This document shows positions 43,978-52,284 of a stretch of 64,000 bases of DNA, one piece after another. The stretch is taken from the NCBI GenBank assembly GCA_963798505.1, contig CAWCTX010000018.1, forward strand, positions 321,091-385,090. The letters are read 5' to 3'. The notes beneath the pieces were generated by a model. That model was not told the DNA's origin, did no database searches, and saw only the letters and a list, made by a program, of their open reading frames with translations. The stretch comes from CAVWSM01 sp963798505. GTDB taxonomy: Bacteria > Actinomycetota > Actinomycetes > Jiangellales > Jiangellaceae. A program made the position numbers and the translations under genes. Each line of letters starts with the position of its first letter. Position 1 is the stretch's first letter.

Positions 43978-46146
43978 CGCACCTCCTCGTGCTGGCGCGC
44001 AGCTGCTTCGGCAGCAGGGGTCGTGGCGTCGGCTGAGGCCAGTGGTTCGGGCTTGCGGGATCGACGGATGCGGCGCACGACGCGGAACCCGGCGGCGATG
44101 AACAGCAGTGCCGCTGCTCCACCGACGATGATCCAGCTGAGCGTGTCGTAGTTGGTCGCCACGACCTCGAAACGATGTGGCACCCCGAACCGCTCGCCGT
44201 CGGGGGTCTGGAGGGTCACTGTGACCGGCACCCGTCCGTTGGCCGTCGCCGTGGCCTCGACGTCGACCTGCGCCTTGCTGCCGGCCGGCACCTCGACCAG
44301 CTCGCTGTCGGAGACCTCCAAGCGGTCGGGGTTGCTCGAGGCGAACGCGAGCCGCACCTGCACCGGAACCGCGAGGGCGTTGGACACCTCGACCGGGAAC
44401 CGCCCGCTGTTGCTCGACAGCCGCAGCTGCTCAGGGACGACGACGCTGATCTGCTGAAGCCCGTTGGCCACACCTTGGCTCACGACGGCCAGATATCCGG
44501 TGCCGCCGGCTGTGCCGCGCCACGCGCTGGACACGCCGCGAAGCAGCGCCTCGTCATGGGCGGCGCGCTGGTCGTCGGGCTCCACGAGCACCGAGTCGAA
44601 CCGGTCGAGCTCGGTGCGCAGCGCAGCCGCCGCCTCGACTTGTGCTGCGGGGATCTCAGCAGCGGCGTCGGAGTCGGAGTAGTCGAGCGTGACCTCAGGG
44701 GTCGACTCGGCGAGCTCGGGGGTAGCCATCGCGGTCGGCGCGATCCAGGGCGTGCTCGTCCAGGCCTGCAGCAGTGCGTCCAGCGCCTCAGGGTCGGGCG
44801 ACCAGCGATGCTCCGGCAGGCCAAGTAGTGCGGCGGGCGGCTGTCTCGTCATCTCGCGCCTCGAACGCCGCCATCGCAGTCTCCGCGAGGAGCGACTGCC
44901 GCACATCCAGGCTGCTTCGTGGCTCGTCAGCGCCGGCGAGGGCCGCATCGAGGCCGGGGTCACTGACCAGGGCAGCCAGATCGGCACCCCCGGTGCCGAC
45001 GCGCGCCGTCGGGCCCGCGGCGGGCACCGCCTGAACCGCGTCACCCGACAGGACCAGTGTGCGGGCGGACGCGCCAGCCAAGGCTTCGGCGGTCGCGTCA
45101 TTGAGTGCACCCGCAACGGGAGCGAGGACACCAGACTCAACCGCGGGACCTTCACCTGTGCCGGCCGAAAGCACCGACCCGACGGCCTCGTCCGCGCTCG
45201 CCGTAGCGCGTACGGCCGGAGCGTCGGCGCCCTCGGCCCGGACGACCGCGACGAGGTCGGTGTCGGCGTACGGAAGTGCGGCCACCCACGACTCGTCGCC
45301 CAACGTGTCGCGCAGCGTGGTCAGCCAGTCCACCGCGGTGCTGTCGCCTCCGTCGGCCATGGCAGCCGCCGTGACCAACAGGTCGGGGTCGAGCAGCCAT
45401 CCCACCGGTGCCGCGGCCGCGGAGGCCAGCAGCCGGCCGAGCCGGCCATCAGCGGCCAGCTCGGTGGCCAGATGGTCGTCGGTCAGCCGGCCGTCGGGCA
45501 GCAGCGACGGCGTGCTGCTCAGCGGCCACAGCATGCTCACGGGCACCTGCTGAAGCGGCTCTGCGTCGAGGTAGGGGAGCACGGTGCGCACCTGCGCGAC
45601 AGTCTGGCGGGACCGGTCGGCTCGGGTGGCACTCACGTCGACGCCGACAACGTAGACACCCGCCTCGGCCAGCCCGAGGTCGTCGAGGGGGACGGAGAGG
45701 TTGAAGGGAGCGCTGTCACCCGCGTCGAGATCGCCCACCGGCACGAAGTGCGCCGCGTTGCGGCGGCCGGCCCGAAAGTCGTCGTCCTCGGCGACTCGGC
45801 GCACCTCGTCACGGGTCTCCAGGGCATCGCGGCTGGAGCGCAGCGAGACGTTGACGCGCCCCATCGACTCGGTGCCGTTGTTGGTCACGGTGCCGGACAG
45901 CAGCAGGTCGGTGCCGTCGACCAGATAGGCCGAGGTCGCCGTGCTCAGCTCGACGGTGACCGCCGGCTCGCTCTCGCCACCCGGGGTGCTGGGAGACGTC
46001 GGTGCCGCCGGCGAGGGGGTACGGGTCGAGGCGAAGCTGCCGATCGTGCCCAACGCCACACAGGCGCCCGCGAGGACAGCCGTGGCGACGCCCCGCCGCG
46101 CTGCTCGGCTGCCGCGAGCGCACACGGTGGACTTCGAGCGCGGCAT
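43974..46146 (-). CDS. DUF6049 family exported protein
   Basis: About 724 residues. N-terminal signal anchor (GVATAVLAGACVALGTIGSFA), a long extracytoplasmic region with LSGTVTNNGTESMGRVNVSL, and a C-terminal helix (LSWIIVGGAAALLFIAAGFRVV) with basic tail. The frame break near 44,845 is an AG pair in an Arg codon. M. tuberculosis Rv3909 is the counterpart, also between cca/mutT4 and murJ. Function unknown; the operon suggests a role with MurJ. Confidence 0.8.
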
Positions 46147-46212
46147 CCTCTCAGCCTAGGTCAACAGGAGCCCGCGACATGACCGGGCACGACCTGCCAC
46201 GGAACGGCGAGC

Positions 46213-46244
46213 CGACGCACCGTTCTTTGGTGTGGAGGCGAGCG
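46213..46244 (+). repeat. 32-bp perfect repeat, copy 2 (cca / DUF6049 divergent promoter region)
   Basis: On the + strand it starts CGACGCACCGTTC and ends GGTGTGGAGGCGAGCG. It is the exact inverse complement of 27474-27505. It lies between the divergent cca (46275) and DUF6049 (46146) starts, 16 bases upstream of the likely cca -10 (TACTCT, 46261-46266). Confidence 0.85.
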
Positions 46245-46274
46245 TGACCATGGATCCGCCTACTCTGGTACGTC

Positions 46275-47268
46275 GTGACCGCCCCCGCCGAGCCGCCACA
46301 GCGCCCGTCGATCGCCCGCGCCCAGGAGTCGGCGATCCGCGAGCTGCTGCGCGTGTCGCCGGTCATCGACGCGCTGGGCGAGCGGTTCGCGGCTGCCGGG
46401 CACGAGATCGCCCTCGTCGGCGGGTCCGTTCGCGACGCGCTTCTCGACCGGCTGGGCAACGATCTCGACTTCGCGACCTCGGCGCGGCCCGAGCAGACCA
46501 AGAAGCTGCTGTCCGGGTGGGCCGATGCGGTCTTCGACGTCGGGCAGGCCTTTGGCACGATCGGGGCCCGCAAGGGCCCGTACCTGATCGAAATCACGAC
46601 CTACCGGGCCGAGAGCTATGACCGGACGAGCCGCAAGCCAGAGGTGACCTACGGCTCGACGCTCGACGGCGACCTGGTGCGCCGCGACTTCACGATCAAC
46701 GCGATGGCCGTGGCGTTGCCGCTGCGTACGTTCGTCGACCCGCACGGCGGTGTCGTCGACCTGGCCATGGGGATGCTGCGCACTCCCGGCACGCCCGAGT
46801 CGTCGTTCGACGACGATCCGCTGCGGATGATGCGGGCGGCGCGGTTCGCGGCCCAACTGGGGTTCGACGTTGCTCCGGAAGTGGTGGCGGCGATCACCGC
46901 GATGGCCGAGCGCATCGAGATCGTGTCTGCCGAGCGCGTCCGGGACGAGCTGTCCAAGCTGGTCCTCGCACCCGACCCGCGGCGCGGGCTCACCCTGCTC
47001 GTCGAGACCGGGCTCGCCGACCGGGTGGTGCCCGAGCTTCCGGCCCTGAAGCTGGAGATCGACGAGCACCACCGGCACAAGGACGTCTACGAGCATTCGC
47101 TCACCGTGCTGGAGCAGGCGATCGAGCTGGAGTCGCGGCTCGACGGCGGCGGACCCGACCTCGTCGTCCGGCTGGCCGCTCTGCTGCACGACATCGGCAA
47201 GCCGGCTACGCGGCGGTTCGAGCCGGGTGGTGGTGTCTCGTTCCACCACCACGAGATGGAAGGCGTGA
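46275..47268 (+). pseudogene. cca: CCA tRNA nucleotidyltransferase, cut at chimeric junction
   Basis: Adds CCA to tRNA 3' ends. Start GTG 46275 (VTAPAEPPQRPSIARAQESA). The polymerase head is intact: EIALVGGSVRDALLDRLGND with LDFATSARPEQTKK, and DLVRRDFTINAMAVALP. An HD-type region (LHDIGKPATRRFEPGGGVSF, HHHE) begins, then homology stops near 47,265 where the proteobacterial sequence starts. About 330 of 480 residues are present. The TACTCT at 46261 is 8 bases from GTG, so the transcript may be leaderless. The truncation is probably an assembly break. Confidence 0.88.
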
Positions 47269-47272
47269 AAGG
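47262..47272. other. Probable chimeric assembly junction
   Basis: cca (+) stops after HHHE and ligD (-) begins here on the opposite strand, both mid-domain. GC and codon use change, and the error type changes from paired-base expansions to homopolymer indels. No repeat or integrase site is visible at the point. Confidence 0.8.
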
Positions 47273-47637
47273 AAGGCTTCCCTTGCGGATCGAAGGCAAC
47301 CAGTTCCCCATCAAGAACGAAGTCGCCTTTGACCGACGCGAGCGCGTCGACGACCTTTTGGAAGCGCTTATTAAGCACTTTCTCGTTGCGAGAGAACAAC
47401 GTGACAGCTGAGCCGCGCTTCACGGCGATGCAGCGATAGTCGTCGAATTTGATCTCAAACGCCCACTTATCATCCGCGGGCAGAGCCGTAACCGGCCTGC
47501 ACTGCATCGGTTCAATGAACGCAGGTTCTGTGCGCTTCCGAATTGTTTGGTGCTTCCTCGCTTTGTCTCCGCTTGCTCGATATTTCTCGGCGCGCCGACC
47601 TGAAAAGGCTAGATCAGTTCCTCCCGAATTTCCGGGT
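47266..47637 (-). pseudogene. ligD: DNA ligase D (ATP-dependent ligase domain), truncated
   Basis: About 120 residues of a proteobacterial NHEJ ligase: RRAEKYRASGDKARKHQTIR, FIEPMQCRPVTALP, then the adenylation region WAFEIKFDDYRCIAVKRG (catalytic Lys in EIKFD) and GDFVLDGELVAFDPQGKPSF. It ends mid-domain at the junction (PSFHAF). The upstream limit is a TGA in frame near 47,637, so the N-terminus may also be incomplete. Bacterial NHEJ end-joining function is known for the family. Confidence 0.85.
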
Positions 47638-47655
47638 CATTCAACCAACAACATT

Positions 47656-47927
47656 ATGCCAATAGCCAAAAGCGTCCGCAAACCAAACACCGCTTTAATG
47701 AAACCCTTCAGCCCGACGCTACGCTAGCCAAAATTGTAGGCTCGAAGCCGCTTGCGCGTAGCGAAGTGACCAAAAAGATATGGGATTACATCAAGAAGAA
47801 CAAACTTCAGGACGCAAAGAAAAAGACGCTGATTAATGCTGACGATGCCCTCAAAGCTGTCTTTGGAGGCAAGAAACAAGTTACCATGTTCGAGATGACG
47901 AAACACGTCTCCGGGCATATGAAATAG
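47656..47927 (+). CDS. SWIB/MDM2 domain protein
   Basis: About 91 residues. MPIAKSVRKPNTALMKPLQP with a frame break (one missing base in CCC near 47,706), then LAKIVGSKPLARSEVTKKIW, DYIKKNKLQDAKKKTLINAD, DDALKAVFGGKKQVTMFEMT. This is the complete SWIB fold, better known from eukaryotic chromatin complexes and found in some bacteria, often small stand-alone proteins like this. Function in bacteria is unclear. Confidence 0.85.
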
Positions 47928-48051
47928 CAGTTCGATTCTTGGAGAGTTGCCACACCTTGGGCAGTCGACCGCTCTGAAGGACGTGTGAATGATAACGTCC
48001 TTTATCACACCCAGCCGCACAGGGCAGGGGACCTCTATTTAACGCACCCGC

Positions 48052-49052
48052 ATGACCACTGAAATCATCATCGCACCTTCGCCGAATCTGCAGTCGGCGC
48101 CGCTCTTCACGCCCACGCCGAAGGCCGCAAAGCGCGTCCTGGAATTCTTCACCGGCCAGATCAACAACGATCACACCCGCCGGGCCTGCATGAACGCCAC
48201 CCAGCGTTTCGCCGCCTGGTGCGCGCAAAAAAAAATATCGATGAGCTTTCGAGCGTCCAGCCTTCCATGTCGCCGCTTTCCTCAAGGATATGCAGGCCGA
48301 GGTTCGCCGCCGACCGTCAAGCAGCACCTGGCCGCGCTGCGCATGCTGTTCGACTGGCTCGTCACCGGGCATGTGATCGACGTCAATCCGGCCCACGCCG
48401 TGCGCGGCCCGAAATACGTCGTGAAGAAGGGCAAAACTCCGGTCCTCACCGCCGACGAGGCCCGCACGCTGCTCGACAGCATTCCAATCATTAAAACGGC
48501 CGATGAAAACGGCGTGATCCTGGAAAGCCCCGATCTCATGGGCCTGCGCGACCGGGCGCTGATCGGCCTCATGGCTTACAGCTTCGCGCGCGTCGGCGCG
48601 GTCCTGCAGATGAAGGTCGGAGATTATTTTGTGCAGGGCGACGCCGATGGGTCCGCCTGCACGAAAAAGGCGGCAAGGAGCATGACGTTCCCTGTCACCA
48701 TAACCTCGATCATTTCCTGGACGAATATATCGCCGCGGCCGGAATCGCCAGCGACCCAGATGGTTATCTATTCCGCACGGCGGCCCGAAAAACCGGCCTT
48801 TTGACTGAAAAACCCATGCACCAGCAAGACGCCTATCGCATGATCCAGCGCCGCGCGAAATCGGCTGGCATCGAGACGAAGATTGGCAATCATACTTTCC
48901 GCGCGACCGGCATCACTGCTTATCTAAAGAACAGCGGCAAACTGGAGGTGGCCCAGCATATCGCCAATCATGAATCGCCCCGGACGACGAAGCTTTACGA
49001 CCGGCGGCAGGATGAGATTTCACTCGATGAGATCGAGCGCATCGCCATCTGA
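48052..49052 (+). CDS. Tyrosine recombinase/integrase (XerC-like)
   Basis: About 330 residues read through four indels (A-run near 48,232, near 48,265, near 48,305, near 48,645). N-terminal SAM-like domain (VLEFFTGQINNDHTRRACMN). Catalytic residues: Arg in YSFARVGAVLQMKVGD, HxxR as HTFRATGITAYL, His in HIANHESPRTTK, and Tyr in LYDRRQDEI. It heads the defence-gene region and could have integrated it. Bases 47928-48051 upstream show no attachment repeat. Confidence 0.85.
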
Positions 49053-49073
49053 AAAAGGAGCGAAAGCAGCACC

Positions 49074-49928
49074 ATGAAAATCTCGGAGCGGACCGTCAAA
49101 CGGCTCAGCGAAATCATCACGGGTGATAAGTGCCTTTCACCTTACCGCTCAGGTCCGCAGCTCGTCCGCTTTTTCAATGAATTTGGCACCAACCACGTTT
49201 ACGGACAGGGTTTCCCCGCTCGGTGGTCGTTTGCTGAAGATTGCATCCGCCAGTTCAACGATACGCCCACACTGAAAACGATCATCCTGGCTACCCTCGA
49301 TCCCCCGAGACTTCATGGGCGCTACCATCTATGACCAGAAAACCGGGGAACACAAACCGGCCAACCTGCAGGATGCATTGACATATCTAAATGAGTTTCT
49401 CGCTTACGACGGCTACGAAATCGTGCCGCACGGCAAGACCTACGATGTTCTCGACAAGAAGCGCGGAGAAATAGTTGTCGATGTGAAACTTGAGCCCAGC
49501 CATCTTTCTCACGCCTTTATAATGGAGCAAATCCAGAAGTGCCGAACGAAAATAAGCCAAACCGATTATGACGGGGCGATCACAAATGCCCGGTCATTGG
49601 TCGAGGCTGTCTTGGTGGCTATCGAGAAGGAATTGATTCCAATCCTCACGACTATGACGGGGATCTGCCAAAGCTCTATAAAAGGGTGCAGAAGCATTTG
49701 AATCTATCGCCCGAAAACCCGAAAATCAGCAACAGCCTGAAACAGACGCTCACCGGTTTCATCAGTATTATTGGCGGATTATCCGGCCTGAGCAACAAGA
49801 TGGGGGACCGGCATGTTCGCGAATATAAACCCGCCGCGCATCACGCCGTTCTGATCGTCAACTCCGCAATGACATTCAGTAACTTCATCTTTGAAACTTA
49901 CGCTTACCAGCGTTTTTCCATCGCCTAA
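49074..49928 (+). CDS. Abi-C domain protein (abortive-infection C-terminal domain)
   Basis: About 285 residues after repairing an inserted C near 49,305 and a missing A near 49,643. N-terminal RTVKRLSEIITGDKCLSPYR. The C-terminal Abi-C domain (PF14355-type) reads DYDGAITNARSLVEAVLVAI, DYDGDLPKLYKRVQKHLNL, and LSNKMGDRHVREYKPAAHHA. Known in phage-exclusion loci; mechanism of this N-terminal form unknown. It follows the integrase by 21 bases. Confidence 0.8.
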
Positions 49929-49932
49929 TCAA

Positions 49933-50004
49933 ATGATCGATTATCTTAAAAAGAAAGCTGAAGAGATGCGGCAAGCAGCCGAAAAAGATCCTGAATTACC
50001 GTAA
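49933..50004 (+). CDS. Possible 23-residue peptide
   Basis: ATG 49933, MIDYLKKKAEEMRQAAEKDP then ELP and TAA; five bases after the Abi-C stop. Charged helix with no family. May be noise or a small coupled peptide. Confidence 0.3.
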   Translation: MIDYLKKKAEEMRQAAEKDPELP

Positions 50005-50051
50005 TCTATATTATCACATCTTTAGGTTGTGGTATTCACGACTGCCCCAAC

Positions 50052-50542
50052 TCAGCCGCCCTTGAGCTTGCGTATGGTCTCTTTCGCTTGCTTTTGAGCG
50101 GCTTCCATATCCACCCCGTGCGTCTCCGACCAAGACACAAGGTCTTCAGCAATGATATCTCGGAGTGAGCTAGCCTCTTGTTCTATTCCAGCGATTCTGC
50201 CGAAGATCGACGCACGAGTAGCATTAAAGTAAAGGTCATCCCACTTTCAACCAGAGAACGATGTACGAGCCAATGCCTCTCGATTTTTAGAGCATCAAAT
50301 CGTGCCTGGAGTTTGGGCTTAATAATTCGTTGGCTCCGGCAAGAATCGATCAACGGACCCATGGTGAGCTTCCGATTTTCTGCCATCCGTGCATCGCCTT
50401 CATCGACTGCGACCTTCTGACCAGCACATCGACGCTCGTGGATAATTTTCATAGTAAGAAACTGAACGAGGGCGTTTTCAAGATGCTGAAGATACCAAAG
50501 CGCTGCGCCAATCCTCTGATAGAACTCGGCAAGTTCATCCAT
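50052..50542 (-). CDS. Small HEPN-like protein
   Basis: About 163 residues. Start ATG 50542 (MDELAEFYQRIGAALWYLQH), then LENALVQFLTMKIIHER. R-x4-H motif in KIERHWLVHRSL, the hallmark of HEPN ribonucleases. Near 50,232 one base is missing; repaired, the tail reads DLYFNATRASIFGRIAGIEQ, SLRDIIAEDLVSWSETHGVD, AQKQAKETIRKLKGG to TGA at 50052. An upstream frame ends in TGA 50535-50537, overlapping the start. HEPN identity is from one motif only; possible toxin or defence RNase. Confidence 0.6.
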
Positions 50543-50755
50543 GTTTATCTGTCGTCGCATGTTCCCAAGCCTCATTCCCCCAGCGCAAACAGCACAGCCC
50601 GCTTCGGCCCTTCCGGCAAAAAGCGCTGTCCCTCTGGCACCGCCGTGCCATTCACCCTAAGATATTTCAGGCAGCGAAAGTAGCCGGAATATTGAAACGT
50701 TTCTGCAACCGTGTCGGAATGATCGAAGAGGACTGATTTCCAGTGGCCACATTCT
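50535..50755 (-). pseudogene. Unrecognised ORF fragment upstream of HEPN-like gene
   Basis: Open frame of about 70 codons without ATG: KECGHWKSVLFDHSDTVAET, FQYSGYFRCLKYLRVNGTAV, PEGQRFLPEGPKRAVLFALG. Its stop overlaps the HEPN-like start. It has protein-like composition but I do not know the family. It overlaps the start of the + gene at 50743, so it is either a remnant or shifted. Confidence 0.35.
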
Positions 50756-52212
50756 TTTCAGACTACTTCGACATTGATCCGGACGCCTTGGACGAATACG
50801 GGGCTTTTAACGTCTCCATCATCAACGATTTGCCCCTGTTTATTGACCCGTTTCTGCTGTTCAACAGTGAGAAGCAGGACTATCGCAACCTGCATGACAG
50901 CATCATTCAGTACCTCATTTTCCTGCGGGACAAAGCAGCAAATGGGCCGGTCGGAGACGACCTGTTGCGGCTCTGGTATTGCTTTCCAGAGGTTCGGCAA
51001 AACTGGCTCGGCTTTTCCCTGAGCGGCAATGGCGGCAGCGGGCTGGGTATAGATTTCGCACGGGCGTTGCATTCCAACCTGCACCGGATTTTCACAGACT
51101 TCGGTGGCGAGCAGATCACGACGGGAAGCCACCTCGAAAAGGTTTGCCTCATCCGTGGCGGAATCGGCAGAGACAATATCAGCGACTTCACGACAAATCT
51201 CATCACCGATTATCTGTGCCGCTACACGCAGGAATTTGCCCGTAAGTATATTAACGAGAAAAAGCTCAGGCAAGTTGCCGTCAATAAGACCAAGTTCAAC
51301 TATGACAGTGAATCCTGGGAGCGCGCTCAATATTATCTCCCTTGGATGGGCGACGACTACGTTCTCCTGACTCCGAAGGATCTGCTTACCCGTGATGAGA
51401 ACTGGATCAACCGAATCGACCTTATCCGGGGCTTCGAGGAAATCCCCCTCGCCATACCGGACGCGCAGCTCCGCGCGCAGGTCTTCAATTATTTCAACAA
51501 GGTTCTCGTCAGACACAGGGACCGTGAGGCGAACCAGAAAGAGCGGGATGACGCGGCAGCGGACACAATCTTGCAGTTCCCTGCATTGCTCGACTATTAC
51601 ATCAAACTTAAGGAAGAAAGCGGCGACGAAGCGAGCAACATAAGCGCGGAGAAAGTAACCTCTACCGAGAGGGTATATGTTCAACAGCTTCGCGAGTTGC
51701 AGGAGCTACTTAAATCCAGCACGCAATATTATTGGACGGGCCGAACTACCTATCAGGAGGCTCATGCGCGCCTGTCTTTTTTAAAGGACGTTATCGAGAA
51801 TAAAGGCGGCCACAGGATATTTTACTACGATGGCAAGCCAATAGGGTCAGAAAAGGATCTGCAGATTCTCTACCGTCTGGTGTGGTTTGGGACGCCGTCG
51901 GATGTGGGTGCAGAGGCGAATGACGGCCGGGGGCCGGTTGACTACAAAATCTCTCGCGGAGCTGGTGATAAAACGCTGGTCGAGATGAAGCTGGCGAAGA
52001 ACACCGCATTGGAACGGAATCTGGAAAAGCAGCTTCCGATTTACCAAGCGGCCAGTGATGCAGAGAACGGGATCAAGGCCATTCTGTTCTTTACCGAGGA
52101 GGAAGAGCAGCGAGCTGTCGGCATCTTGAATAAACTAGGGATTTTGAATCATAAGGATGTCGTTTTGATCGACGCGCGCGCTGACAACAAGCCTTCCGGT
52201 TCGAAAGCGTGA
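50743..52212 (+). CDS. Unknown protein with C-terminal PD-(D/E)XK nuclease-like motif
   Basis: 489 residues, uninterrupted. N-terminal FSDYFDIDPDALDEYGAFNV, INDLPLFIDPFLLFNSEKQD; middle YINEKKLRQVAVNKTKFNYD and LLTPKDLLTRDENW; a helical region around residues 260-360. At the C-terminus GPVDYKISRGAGDKTLVEMK gives D400, E414 and K416, spaced as in PD-(D/E)XK nucleases, followed by LEKQLPIYQAASDAENGIKA. Start GTG 50743 (ATG none close). It lies directly upstream of the type I RM operon, on the same strand, 72 bases before hsdR. I do not recognise the family; defence nuclease is the likely role. Confidence 0.65.
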   Translation: MATFFSDYFDIDPDALDEYGAFNVSIINDLPLFIDPFLLFNSEKQDYRNLHDSIIQYLIFLRDKAANGPVGDDLLRLWYCFPEVRQNWLGFSLSGNGGSGLGIDFARALHSNLHRIFTDFGGEQITTGSHLEKVCLIRGGIGRDNISDFTTNLITDYLCRYTQEFARKYINEKKLRQVAVNKTKFNYDSESWERAQYYLPWMGDDYVLLTPKDLLTRDENWINRIDLIRGFEEIPLAIPDAQLRAQVFNYFNKVLVRHRDREANQKERDDAAADTILQFPALLDYYIKLKEESGDEASNISAEKVTSTERVYVQQLRELQELLKSSTQYYWTGRTTYQEAHARLSFLKDVIENKGGHRIFYYDGKPIGSEKDLQILYRLVWFGTPSDVGAEANDGRGPVDYKISRGAGDKTLVEMKLAKNTALERNLEKQLPIYQAASDAENGIKAILFFTEEEEQRAVGILNKLGILNHKDVVLIDARADNKPSGSKA

Positions 52213-52284
52213 ACCAGGTAAAATCGCTTGTCGAACCCTCCAGAAATATGCATCATGTATCAGTAACATTCATCGGGAACCCCC

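Noticed and set aside
49933..50004. The 23-residue peptide as an antitoxin
   Set aside because: Too short with no family or conserved motif; kept only as a low-confidence feature.
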